Below, piece by piece: positions 9,082 to 17,465 of a stretch of 64,000 nucleotides of DNA. The stretch comes from Bacillota bacterium (GTDB taxonomy: Bacteria > Bacillota > Clostridia > Lachnospirales > Lachnospiraceae). The position numbers and the translations under genes are program-made. The DNA is taken from NCBI GenBank assembly GCA_023415055.1, contig JAEZLZ010000131.1:21854-85853 (forward strand), given 5' to 3'. Each line of letters begins with the position of its first letter. Position 1 is the stretch's first letter. The notes beneath the pieces were generated by a model that saw nothing but the letters and a program-made list of their open reading frames with translations, was not told where the DNA came from and searched no databases.

Positions 9082-9204
9082 ATGAAGAAGATATTCAAAT
9101 TTATCATGATTGCAATTCTGTTTTTATTATCCTTAACATTTTTCAATCAGATGGTTACCTTTTTTTGTAAGGGATCAAAAAGTCATATGGCTAAGTTAGT
9201 TTAA
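9082..9204 (+). CDS. Small hydrophobic peptide (40 codons) upstream of the ECF sigma gene
   Basis: ATG at 9082 follows TTGGAGGGACTT, a strong ribosome binding site. The peptide begins MKKIFKFIMIAILFLLSL, contains one hydrophobic segment (about residues 5-22) preceded by lysines, and ends GSKSHMAKLV before a TAA at 9202-9204. It could be a small membrane peptide or a leader peptide linked to the sigma operon that starts about 75 nt downstream. It is not recognised as a known family. The good Shine-Dalgarno spacing and the biased amino-acid pattern support translation. Confidence 0.55.
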   Translation: MKKIFKFIMIAILFLLSLTFFNQMVTFFCKGSKSHMAKLV

Positions 9205-9219
9205 AATTATTTATAAAAT

Positions 9220-9247
9220 TGAAGACTTTTTAATTTCTCATTCGTTA
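9220..9247 (+). promoter_or_regulatory. Possible ECF-type promoter of the sigma operon
   Basis: TGAAGA (9220-9225) and CGTTA (9243-9247) with a 17-nt spacer resemble the TGAAAC...CGT promoters of Firmicute ECF sigma factors. They sit just upstream of the ECF sigma gene, as expected for autoregulation. The -35 match is imperfect. Confidence 0.3.
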
Positions 9248-9279
9248 TTAATATCGAAGGGTGAAGGGAGGCGGAAATA

Positions 9280-9798
9280 ATAAATACCGAGCAATATTAT
9301 GAGTATCTGATTGATACCTATCAAAACTTAATATTCTCCATCTGTTATAAAATCGTAAAAGATTATTTTGAAGCCGAAGATCTTGCCCAAGAAACCTTTC
9401 TTTCCGCCTATAAGCATCTTTCCACCTTCGATCGGCAATATGAAAAAGCCTGGCTTTGCCGAATTGCTACGAACAAATGCCTGGATTTTATAAAACGGGC
9501 AGATCGGCAAAGTATCCCTACGGAAGACGAATACTTCCTGACACAAAAGGATAAAGAGCCTTCACCCGAAGACAGTGTCCTTGAACTGGAAGTAAAACAG
9601 CACTTGTCTGAACGATGTAACAGTTTAAAATCACCTTATCGAGAAATAGCATTCGATTATTTTTACCGGGAAATGTCCGCTGTAGAGATTGCAGAAAATA
9701 CCGGTAAAAATCTGAAAACTGTCCAGACCCAAATCTACCGGGCAAGGGCAATGTTACAGAAAACATATCGGAAGGGGGCATTTATTCATGAACAATAA
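9280..9798 (+). CDS. ECF-type RNA polymerase sigma factor with a near-cognate start codon
   Basis: Reading back from the stop at 9796-9798, the frame stays open to a TGA at 9262-9264 and encodes a full-length ECF sigma factor of about 172 residues. Region 2 is NLIFSICYKIVKDYFEAEDL then AQETFLSAYKHL; region 4 is REIAFDYFYREMSAVEIAEN then KTVQTQIYRARAMLQ. No ATG, GTG or TTG occurs in frame before 9604, which would leave only region 4. GAAGGGAGG lies just upstream of two ATA codons (9277 and 9280), so initiation at one of these is the simplest reading. The gene overlaps the anti-sigma gene by 11 nt. The exact start is uncertain. Confidence 0.82.
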   Translation: MNTEQYYEYLIDTYQNLIFSICYKIVKDYFEAEDLAQETFLSAYKHLSTFDRQYEKAWLCRIATNKCLDFIKRADRQSIPTEDEYFLTQKDKEPSPEDSVLELEVKQHLSERCNSLKSPYREIAFDYFYREMSAVEIAENTGKNLKTVQTQIYRARAMLQKTYRKGAFIHEQ

Positions 9799-10291
9799 AC
9801 CACATGTAACACAGGCTGAGTTAATCGCATTTGGGTGTGATACTATGTCAACCGAAGAAAAAGAAACATTTCTGGAACATATTTGCTCCTGTAATCATTG
9901 TTCTGATCAGCTGGCAGCCTTTATGGCGGAGGACCTCATTCCCGCGCCAAGGGATTTGAAGGAGAATATATTAAAAGCAACAAAACGGCCCGATATACAA
10001 ATCGCAGTTAAATCCAGAGAGGTCTCAAAACGAATACAGCTTCTGCTTTATAGTCTGAAAGTCGGAACAGCTGCTGTAGCTGCCATTGCACTGTTGGTGC
10101 TGAGCATGAATTTCCAGACTATCCTCTCGGATGCAAAGAGCTTTAACTATAGCAGCATAAATCGAGAGAATAAAACTCCGCTGACCGATACTATCAGGGA
10201 GAATATGAATAACATCAGTAAGAATATATTGGATTTCTCCAATAACATCATTAATATGGAGGTAACTGAAAATGATCAGAAAGAAAAGTAA
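9788..10291 (+). CDS. Anti-sigma factor with zinc-finger (ZAS) motif
   Basis: Membrane anti-sigma factor of 167 residues. H31-x3-C35-x2-C38 (HICSCNHC) is the zinc-binding ZAS signature. One transmembrane segment lies at about residues 88-108 (VGTAAVAAIALLVLSMNF), followed by a short extracytoplasmic tail. It overlaps the sigma gene at its start and the next membrane protein gene at its end (20 nt), so the operon is tightly coupled. It should hold the sigma factor inactive until a cell-envelope signal arrives; the signal is unknown. Confidence 0.88.
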   Translation: MNNKPHVTQAELIAFGCDTMSTEEKETFLEHICSCNHCSDQLAAFMAEDLIPAPRDLKENILKATKRPDIQIAVKSREVSKRIQLLLYSLKVGTAAVAAIALLVLSMNFQTILSDAKSFNYSSINRENKTPLTDTIRENMNNISKNILDFSNNIINMEVTENDQKEK

Positions 10292-10832
10292 TTTTTTAAC
10301 CTTTTGTTTTTCCCTACTGCCGGGAGCCGGCCAGATGTATATGGGCTTTATGAAACGTGGCATCAGCCTGATGGCCTATTTCTTCTTGACCATATTCCTT
10401 TCCAGCTGGCTGGGACTTGGGCCGCTCATGTTCCTGATGCCGATCATCTGGTTTTATGCTTTTTTTGATACACATAACCTGCGTTCGACACCGGACGATG
10501 AATTTTATGCTCTGGAGGATGAATTTATTATGATCCCCGAATTCGCCAGAGAGAAAGCGCAGCTGATCCAGAGCAAATATCGTAACATCTTTGCCATTGC
10601 ACTGATTGTCATCGGCATCAGTATCTTATGGAATAACTTTATTGGCATTATTGATGAAGTTGTACCTGGTTTAGTTTATACCGTACTATATCGCTTTGGA
10701 CGCTTGGTACCTCAGCTTTTCGTTGCTTGTGCCATCATTGCCTTCGGTATTTATCTGATCCGTGGTAAGAAACAGGATCTGGATGCCACTGACAAGGATA
10801 AATTCTTAGAAGATAAAGGAGGCAGACTGTAA
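10272..10832 (+). CDS. Membrane protein of the ECF sigma operon
   Basis: 186 residues. The N-terminus carries LLPGAGQMYMGFMKRG, the amphipathic/Gly motif typical of TM2-like and related small membrane domains. Hydrophobic segments lie near residues 28-62, 103-122 and 140-160. The gene overlaps the anti-sigma gene by 20 nt and abuts the following gene (the stop TAA and ATG share one base). It is probably a member of the sigma-controlled envelope stress regulon; its biochemical role is unknown. Confidence 0.78.
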   Translation: MIRKKSNFLTFCFSLLPGAGQMYMGFMKRGISLMAYFFLTIFLSSWLGLGPLMFLMPIIWFYAFFDTHNLRSTPDDEFYALEDEFIMIPEFAREKAQLIQSKYRNIFAIALIVIGISILWNNFIGIIDEVVPGLVYTVLYRFGRLVPQLFVACAIIAFGIYLIRGKKQDLDATDKDKFLEDKGGRL

Positions 10833-11137
10833 TGGTAAAAACACATAGAGTCGGAACATTTACCTTAGGCGGTATGCTGATTGTCTTCGGTGTCCTGTTC
10901 TTACTTCGAATTTTTGACCTGGGAATTACCTATGAGCTTATCTTTAGGCTCTGGCCAACGATATTCATATTTCTGGGAGGAGAGATTTTAATCGCCAACT
11001 TCCGACAGCAGGATCAGAAATTGGTCTATGATAAGACAGCATTAGGCCTAATGATTGTTCTATCATTCTTCGCGATGGGTATGGCTGTGGTTGATTTTTG
11101 TATGACGGCAGCATACCAACATATTGCAATTTATTAA
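10832..11137 (+). CDS. Small membrane protein (LiaF/DUF5668-like N-terminal domain)
   Basis: 101 residues with three to four hydrophobic segments (about 8-25, 30-50 and 68-90). The stretch RLWPTIFIFLGGEIL resembles the repeated W-P-x-x-x-x-x-G-x-x-x-L pattern of LiaF-like and DUF5668 domains. It is the last gene of the sigma operon and overlaps the preceding stop by one base. It may contribute to envelope-stress sensing or output. Confidence 0.72.
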   Translation: MVKTHRVGTFTLGGMLIVFGVLFLLRIFDLGITYELIFRLWPTIFIFLGGEILIANFRQQDQKLVYDKTALGLMIVLSFFAMGMAVVDFCMTAAYQHIAIY

Positions 11138-11167
11138 ATGCTAATTACTCCCACATTTGTATAGAAA

Positions 11168-11207
11168 AGCAGCCCCCCGGATCTCATTCCTTTTCCGGCG
11201 GGCTGCT
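11168..11207 (+). terminator. Hairpin after the ECF sigma operon
   Basis: AGCAGCCC (11168-11175) pairs with GGGCTGCT (11200-11207), with an inner CGG/CCG. The T-run is poor (CTCATTC), so termination may be weak. The rest of the gap to 11593 shows no convincing gene. Confidence 0.55.
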
Positions 11208-11593
11208 CTCATTCATAAAATCTCCTCGTTTTCATCAAACAAATCGATTCTTCTTCTCTTCCATTTTCATAGTATATCTTACTTCTTCCGGTCGCTTTGG
11301 CTTACTTTAATTTACCAAATGAAGTGCAAAACAGAGACAAATTCTCCATCAGATTATAACTTTGATCGACTGTTGCATCAATGCTTTCCTTCAGCTCAAC
11401 ATCATAATTATTGCCAAACGCATAATGAGATCCTCCTAACAACATTCATACAGCCCAAATTCGTTTTACATTCCCAAATGATCCAATGAATTAATAAATT
11501 ATCCATGTATTTTATATATTCGACAGTCCTAAAAGAATTTTTGGGGTAGCTTATCCACATACTATAAAAAAATTTGAGAGGTGGCATGTGATT

Positions 11594-12400
11594 ATGGGCG
11601 TATCTCATAAAGGTGCGATATCCCTTGGGCTTTTATATATTCCGTGCGGTTTGTATACCACAACCAGAGATAATGATGTAAAATTCAATCAATTATGTAA
11701 GGACACGAAAGAGAGGGTAAAATATAAAAAATATTGTCCCAGCTGTAATAAAGAGGTTCGTCCGGATGAAATCATAAAGGGATATGAGTATGAAAGCGAT
11801 AAATATGTTATCATGACCGAAGACGAACTTGAGAAGATTAAGACGAAGAAAGATAAGACAATTCATATTATCCAATTTGTAAATCTGTCAGAGATTGATC
11901 CGATTTATTATGAACGTAATTATTATACGATCCCCGAAGCAGGTGCCGAGAAAGCCTTCGAGTTGCTTCGAACCGCAATGCTGCAGGAGCAAAAGGTTGC
12001 GCTGGCAAAGACCGTGATCGGAACAAAAGAGAATCTGATTGTATTATATCCTACTCCTGAGGGCATTATTGCAAAGACCCTATTTTACCAGGATGAAATC
12101 GCCGTTGTACCAAAACAGATAACTGCAGCTCAGCTGAGTGAAGCTGAAATCACGATGGCTAAGAGCCTGATCAATTCCATGACCGGCCCCTTTGATGCAT
12201 CGCAATACAGAGATGAGTATCAGGAGCGTCTGAGGGATGCCATTTTGCAAAAGATACACGGAGAAGACATCATCGCAGTCGATAATAATGTTCCGAATAA
12301 TGTTATTGACCTTATGGAAGCGCTGCAGAAAACTCTTGCTATGTCCCAAAACGAACAAAATAATCCGGCTTCGAACAAGCAGCTGAGTGGTACGGCATGA
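11594..12400 (+). CDS. ku: Ku protein of bacterial non-homologous end joining
   Basis: 268 residues from the ATG at 11594 (spacing 10 nt from AGAGGTG); a GTG at 11588 would add two residues. The sequence matches bacterial Ku: SHKGAISLGLLYIPCGLY, a CPSCNKEV cysteine pair at about residues 49-52, then YYERNYYTIPEA and EKAFELLRTAML. Ku rings bind double-strand DNA ends and recruit a ligase. The stop overlaps the start of the ligase gene (ATGA), forming a two-gene NHEJ operon. The usual length and the core beta-barrel motifs are intact. Confidence 0.95.
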   Translation: MGVSHKGAISLGLLYIPCGLYTTTRDNDVKFNQLCKDTKERVKYKKYCPSCNKEVRPDEIIKGYEYESDKYVIMTEDELEKIKTKKDKTIHIIQFVNLSEIDPIYYERNYYTIPEAGAEKAFELLRTAMLQEQKVALAKTVIGTKENLIVLYPTPEGIIAKTLFYQDEIAVVPKQITAAQLSEAEITMAKSLINSMTGPFDASQYRDEYQERLRDAILQKIHGEDIIAVDNNVPNNVIDLMEALQKTLAMSQNEQNNPASNKQLSGTA

Positions 12401-13323
12401 TGGATCTGTTTGAAGAAAAGAATATTAAACCCATGCTGATCTCTGAGATGACAGCACCCTTCAATGATCCCGACTGGATATATGAGCTTAAGCTGGACGG
12501 GATTCGCTGTATTGCATATCTTGACCAGTCCACTGAGCTTCGCAACAAAAGAAATGATCGCTTACTGCCCAAGGTCCCCGAGTTGAATCAATTGCACCGC
12601 TTTACAAAAGAACGCTGCATCCTGGACGGAGAGCTTGTGATCCTACGTAACGGGGTACCGGACTTTTTCGAGTTGCAGAAACGAACCTTAACGACCAATA
12701 AATTCAAACTGATGATTTCCGGTGAGAATTACCCCGCCAGCTTTGTCGCTTATGATATCCTTTATCTTAAGAATACTTCCCTTTTAGAATTACCTCTTTT
12801 GGAGCGTAAGCAGCTTCTGTCCGATACTATTTTGGAGGACCCTCAGCTTGCAATCAGCCGATATATACCGGAGAAAGGAATTGAGCTTTTTCATATTGCG
12901 AAGCAGCAGGAACTGGAGGGTGTTATCGCAAAGAAAAGCAACAGTAGATATTACCTTGATAAACGAACCAAGGAATGGATCAAATTTAAATTTCTTACCG
13001 ATGAGGATTTTGTTGTATGCGGCTATATCAATAAGGACAAAGGTGTTACCAGTGTTATCCTGGGGCAATACAGCGAAAACGAACTAATCTATAAAGGCCA
13101 TGTTACTTTTGGTGTGAAATACGGTGATCTAAGAAAGCTTGAGACCTTAGCTCGCTCTCCTTTCTCGTCAACGCCTTCCGGCAATGAGAATGCTGTTTGG
13201 CTGAAGCCTGATATGGTTTGTGTCGTTCAATACATGCCGAACGATAAGGGGGCTTTACGACAGCCGGTGTTCAAGGGGTTTCGCGATGATAAGAACCCAT
13301 TGGATTGTCAGGTAAAATCATAG
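12397..13323 (+). CDS. ATP-dependent DNA ligase (LigD ligase-domain type)
   Basis: 308 residues. Motif I is K32-L-D-G (ELKLDGIRCIAYLD); downstream are LDGELVIL (motif III region), LEGVIAKK (motif IV) and KEWIKFK (motif V), followed by an OB-fold domain. This matches the ligase domain of LigD without the polymerase and nuclease domains. The gene overlaps ku by 4 nt, so both should be made together for end joining. If end processing occurs, it must use other proteins. A second ATG/ATG choice at the N-terminus is trivial. Confidence 0.94.
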   Translation: MMDLFEEKNIKPMLISEMTAPFNDPDWIYELKLDGIRCIAYLDQSTELRNKRNDRLLPKVPELNQLHRFTKERCILDGELVILRNGVPDFFELQKRTLTTNKFKLMISGENYPASFVAYDILYLKNTSLLELPLLERKQLLSDTILEDPQLAISRYIPEKGIELFHIAKQQELEGVIAKKSNSRYYLDKRTKEWIKFKFLTDEDFVVCGYINKDKGVTSVILGQYSENELIYKGHVTFGVKYGDLRKLETLARSPFSSTPSGNENAVWLKPDMVCVVQYMPNDKGALRQPVFKGFRDDKNPLDCQVKS

Positions 13324-13370
13324 CATAATTTCAGAGGAGAAAGAATATCGCCTAAGCAGTAAAGACTATA

Positions 13371-13413
13371 GAAAAGAAAAGGACGTTGAGGTCATCAACA
13401 ACCTTTTCTTTTC
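13371..13413. terminator. Terminator between the ligase gene and purL
   Basis: GAAAAGAAAAGG pairs with CCTTTTCTTTTC around an inner GTTGA/TCAAC stem. It lies between the plus-strand ligase gene and the convergent purL gene. A/T-rich arms on both sides suggest it could act in both directions. Confidence 0.7.
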
Positions 13414-13483
13414 ACAATATGAAGAGAAGAATTAGCACGATATTAAACAGTAGCATCTAATACTGCTACAGGTTGAAGCTTTG

Positions 13484-16400
13484 TTATTTAAAATACTCCA
13501 CACCGGATTCAAAGATAAATTGATTCTGATTACCGGTGATATTTATTGCAACGGAAGCACCACGGCGTTCCGAATGAGCCATCTTACCAAGGATCCTTCC
13601 GTCCGGACTTGTGATACCTTCAATCGCATAATAAGAACCATTGGGGTTAAAATCTTCGTCCATCGTAGGGTTCCCTTCCAGATCCACATACTGCGTTGCA
13701 ACCTGTCCGTTCTCGAATAATTTCTTAATCCATTCATCACTTGCGACAAAACGTCCTTCCCCATGAGATGCCGGAATGGAATAGACTCCTCCAAGCTCTG
13801 ACTTCATTAGCCAGGGAGACTGATTGGTCACTACCTTCGTGTAGACTGACTTTGAGATATGACGTCCGATACGGTTCATTGCCAGGGTCGGCGAATCGTC
13901 CTTTTGAGGCATGATCTCACCGAAAGGTACCAAGCCAAGCTTAATCAGTGCCTGGAAGCCATTGCAGATACCGAGTACCAGACCGTCACGGTTGTGAATA
14001 AGCTCACCAACTGCATCCTTAATTCGGTCGTTATTGAAAGCTGTCGCAATAAACTTACCAGAGCCGTCGGGTTCATCCCCGGCGGAAAAACCACCGGGGA
14101 ACATCAGAATCTGTGCCCCCTGAATTCCCTCTGCAAAGGCCCTCACAGATTCAACGATGTTATCCTCCGACAAATTTTTAAATACAATGGTACTGACCTC
14201 AGCACCGGCATTTTCAAACGCTTTTCTGCTGTCATACTCGCAGTTTGTTCCAGGGAATACCGGTATAAATACCTTCGGCTTAGCCACCTTATTCTTTGCC
14301 ACATAAATCTTTTTTGCATCATACAGCTTCGTATTAAACTTCTGCTTCGGTACCTGGGCTTCGGTCGGATATACCTTCTCAAGTGTTCCCATCCAGGCAG
14401 AAATCGCTTCCTCTATCGGTATTCTCATATCCTTAAGAACAAATTCACAAGTCTCGGTAACCTCACCAATGAGACAGTAATCCTGGGTCTCAAAGCCATA
14501 CTCATTTAAATTATCTGCGGTTTTGTCAGAAAGCTCTGCGATGATATCGCCGTAGCCGGGAAGGAATAATTCCTCTTTCGTAAGATCATCCTTAAGCTTC
14601 ACACCTAGTTTATTTCCAAAAGCCATCTTGCTTACTGCTTCACCAGCACCGCCAAAGCCTACAGCAAAAGCAGACTCCACTACACCGGTTTTCATAAGCT
14701 TATTCAATCTCGAATAGAGCTTTGTAATTTGAGCATAGTCAGGCAGATCATAGGAATCCTTACGGATCATAAATCTCACTAATACATTACCGGCCTTCTT
14801 GAGCTCCGTTGTTACGATTTCCTTCGCCTTAGCGATATCTACCGCAAAAGAGACCAGAGTCGGGGGTACATCAATGTCATTAAAGCTTCCCGACATACTG
14901 TCCTTACCACCGATGGATGGAAGCCCCAATTTCAGCTGAGCGTCATATGCGCCCAGTAAGGCCACCAAGGGTTCTCCCCAGCGCTTCGGATCGTTCCCGA
15001 GCTTTCGGAAAAATTCCTGGAAGGTAAAACGGATTCCTGTATGATCTCCTCCTGCTGCCACAATCTTAGCGACAGAGGTTAACACTGCATATACCGAGCC
15101 GTGGAACGGAGACCAGCTGGACAGATAAGGATCAAAGCCATAGCTCATCATAGATACCGTATCACAGTTTCCATGAAGTACCGGCAGCTTTGCTGTCATT
15201 GTTTGAATCGGAGACAGCTGATATTTACCGCCATAAGGCATTGTTACCGTACCGGCTCCGATGGAGCTGTCAAACATCTCTACTAAGCCCTTCTTGGAGC
15301 ATACATTAAGGGAAGTTAGATTCTCAAGCCAGGTCTCCCTGAGATCTTTACTGAGATCAAGGGTTCCCTTTTGCAAATAGTTCTCTTCTATGGAAGGAAG
15401 CGTAATATAAGCACTCGCTTCCTGATGTGCTCCGTTTGTATCTAAAAATTCTCTGGAGATATTCACAATCTCTTTGCCTCTCCAGTTCATCACAAGTCTT
15501 GGTTCTTTCGTTACCCTTGCCACAACGATAGCTTCCAGATTTTCTTCCTCTGCAAAAGACAGCATCCGCTCAACGTCCTTCGGGTCCACAACAATGGCCA
15601 TTCGCTCCTGAGATTCAGAGATGGCCAGCTCTGTTCCATCTAATCCTGCATATTTCTTCGGAACCTTATCCAAATCAATGCGAAGCCCTGCTGCCAGCTC
15701 TCCGATTGCTACAGATACTCCACCGGCACCAAAATCATTGCACTTCTTAATTAATCTGCTTACCTCTTCCCTACGAAATAGACGCTGAAGCTTCCTCTCC
15801 GTAGGGGCATTGCCCTTCTGGACCTCAGCACCGCAAGTTGCAATGGATTCTGTGGTATGACTCTTGGAGGAGCCCGTTGCTCCACCGCAGCCGTCACGTC
15901 CGGTTCTGCCACCCAACAAAATAATAATATCGTCGGGATCTGAATTCTCGCGGATTACATTCTTACGCGGTGCTGCACCCATGACCGCACCGATTTCCAA
16001 TCGTTTTGCCACATAATTAGGATGATAAATCTCATCCACCAGTCCTGTTGCAAGTCCGATCTGATTACCGTAGGAGCTATAGCCGGCTGCTGCACCGGTA
16101 CATATCTTTCTCTGAGCTAGCTTTCCCTTCATAGTATCCTTAATCGAGACGGTAGGGTCCGCTGCACCGGTAACACGCATAGCCTGATATACATAACCTC
16201 TGCCCGAGAGTGGATCGCGGATGGCACCGCCCAGACAGGTGGCTGCACCACCAAAGGGTTCGATCTCTGTAGGATGATTGTGCGTCTCATTTTTAAAGAA
16301 TACCAACCACTCCTCCGTCTTATCGTCAATCTCAACCGGAACAATGATGGAGCAGGCGTTGATTTCATCGGATACCTCCATATCCGACAATTTTCCGTCC

Positions 16401-17263
16401 GCTTTCAGCTTCTTCATCGCGAGTAATGCGATGTCCATAAGGGAGATATACTTGTCGTCTCTACCTGCATATAGCTTTTCTCTCACTCCAAGGTAGCTTG
16501 TAAAAGCAGCCCGAATGGGTTCGGTGTAATACCCTTCTTCCAGCGCTATATCCTTTAGCTCTGTTAAAAAGGTAGTATGACGGCAATGATCCGACCAATA
16601 GGTATCCAATACCCGAATCTCCGTCATCGAAGGGTCACGCTTTTCTTCACCGCTAAAGTAATTCTGTATATGTTCAAAGTCCTGAAAGGTCATTGCCAGG
16701 TTCAGGGTTGCATATAACTCCCTTAACTCATTTTCCTTAAGCTTTGTAAAGCCGTCAAAAATAATGACATCCTCCGGATCATCAAAATCGATTACCAGGG
16801 TTTCCGGCTTAAGCTCTCCTGCCTCTCTGGAATCCACCGGGTTAATACAATAGCTTTTAATACGTTCAAACTCCTCTTCACTTAAATCACCGGATAACAC
16901 ATAGGTAGTTGCAGAACGGATGACCGGCTCCTCTTTCTCATTCAAAAGCTTTACGCATTGTTGTGCTGAGTCCGCTCTCTGGTCGAACTGCCCCGGGAGG
17001 TATTCTACCGTAAAGAAGCGATCCTTCTGACTCACTTCAAAGCTTTCCTCATACAAAAGATCAAGTGGTGGCTCCGAGAAGACAGTTCCTAGCGCCTTCT
17101 TATATGTTTCCTCACTAACATTCTCTATATCATAACGAATCAATACACGTACCGCATTGAGGTCCTTCATACCTAAATAGCTGCGAAGCTCCGTACGCAA
17201 TTCGATCGCTCTTACCGCATACGGTGTTTTCTTTTCCACATAAATTCTTTTTACGTTATTCAT
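13484..17263 (-). CDS. purL: Phosphoribosylformylglycinamidine synthase, single-chain form
   Basis: About 1259 residues from the ATG at 17263, which has AAAGGAG in front; the longer frame from 17296 lacks a site. It makes FGAM from FGAR, glutamine and ATP, the fourth step of purine synthesis. The N-terminal synthetase part contains SDHCRHTTF and KNETHNHPTEIEPFGGAATC. The C-terminal 260 residues are a glutaminase (PurQ-like) domain with FPGGFSAGDEPDGSGKF and the nucleophile in VLGICNGFQALIKLG. Large fused enzymes of this clostridial kind replace separate PurS/PurQ/PurL. No purine riboswitch was recognised in the 202-nt upstream gap. Confidence 0.96.
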   Translation of the reverse strand: MNNVKRIYVEKKTPYAVRAIELRTELRSYLGMKDLNAVRVLIRYDIENVSEETYKKALGTVFSEPPLDLLYEESFEVSQKDRFFTVEYLPGQFDQRADSAQQCVKLLNEKEEPVIRSATTYVLSGDLSEEEFERIKSYCINPVDSREAGELKPETLVIDFDDPEDVIIFDGFTKLKENELRELYATLNLAMTFQDFEHIQNYFSGEEKRDPSMTEIRVLDTYWSDHCRHTTFLTELKDIALEEGYYTEPIRAAFTSYLGVREKLYAGRDDKYISLMDIALLAMKKLKADGKLSDMEVSDEINACSIIVPVEIDDKTEEWLVFFKNETHNHPTEIEPFGGAATCLGGAIRDPLSGRGYVYQAMRVTGAADPTVSIKDTMKGKLAQRKICTGAAAGYSSYGNQIGLATGLVDEIYHPNYVAKRLEIGAVMGAAPRKNVIRENSDPDDIIILLGGRTGRDGCGGATGSSKSHTTESIATCGAEVQKGNAPTERKLQRLFRREEVSRLIKKCNDFGAGGVSVAIGELAAGLRIDLDKVPKKYAGLDGTELAISESQERMAIVVDPKDVERMLSFAEEENLEAIVVARVTKEPRLVMNWRGKEIVNISREFLDTNGAHQEASAYITLPSIEENYLQKGTLDLSKDLRETWLENLTSLNVCSKKGLVEMFDSSIGAGTVTMPYGGKYQLSPIQTMTAKLPVLHGNCDTVSMMSYGFDPYLSSWSPFHGSVYAVLTSVAKIVAAGGDHTGIRFTFQEFFRKLGNDPKRWGEPLVALLGAYDAQLKLGLPSIGGKDSMSGSFNDIDVPPTLVSFAVDIAKAKEIVTTELKKAGNVLVRFMIRKDSYDLPDYAQITKLYSRLNKLMKTGVVESAFAVGFGGAGEAVSKMAFGNKLGVKLKDDLTKEELFLPGYGDIIAELSDKTADNLNEYGFETQDYCLIGEVTETCEFVLKDMRIPIEEAISAWMGTLEKVYPTEAQVPKQKFNTKLYDAKKIYVAKNKVAKPKVFIPVFPGTNCEYDSRKAFENAGAEVSTIVFKNLSEDNIVESVRAFAEGIQGAQILMFPGGFSAGDEPDGSGKFIATAFNNDRIKDAVGELIHNRDGLVLGICNGFQALIKLGLVPFGEIMPQKDDSPTLAMNRIGRHISKSVYTKVVTNQSPWLMKSELGGVYSIPASHGEGRFVASDEWIKKLFENGQVATQYVDLEGNPTMDEDFNPNGSYYAIEGITSPDGRILGKMAHSERRGASVAINITGNQNQFIFESGVEYFK

Positions 17264-17465
17264 ATGAGTCTCCTTTATACCGATGCATCGCAGCATCCTT
17301 TACGTACTAAACCTGAGATTTAACTCATGTCCCATCATTCTCTTGCATTATAGCATAACATGTCTTATAATCAAAATTAATATATGTTAATCTTTTTATT
17401 AGGTTTACTAATAGATAGAATCCAAATATTTTTAATGAATATCTTAATATAGAGGAAGAAATACA

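Noticed and set aside
11157..11489. 110-residue frame downstream of the sigma operon
   Set aside because: It begins in the terminator hairpin and lacks a ribosome binding site.
13859..14509. Long open frame on the plus strand over purL (216 residues)
   Set aside because: It is opposite a clearly conserved enzyme and its translation has no family-like pattern; no ribosome binding site was seen.
17264..17465. Possible purine riboswitch upstream of purL
   Set aside because: No conserved three-way junction sequence could be found by eye.
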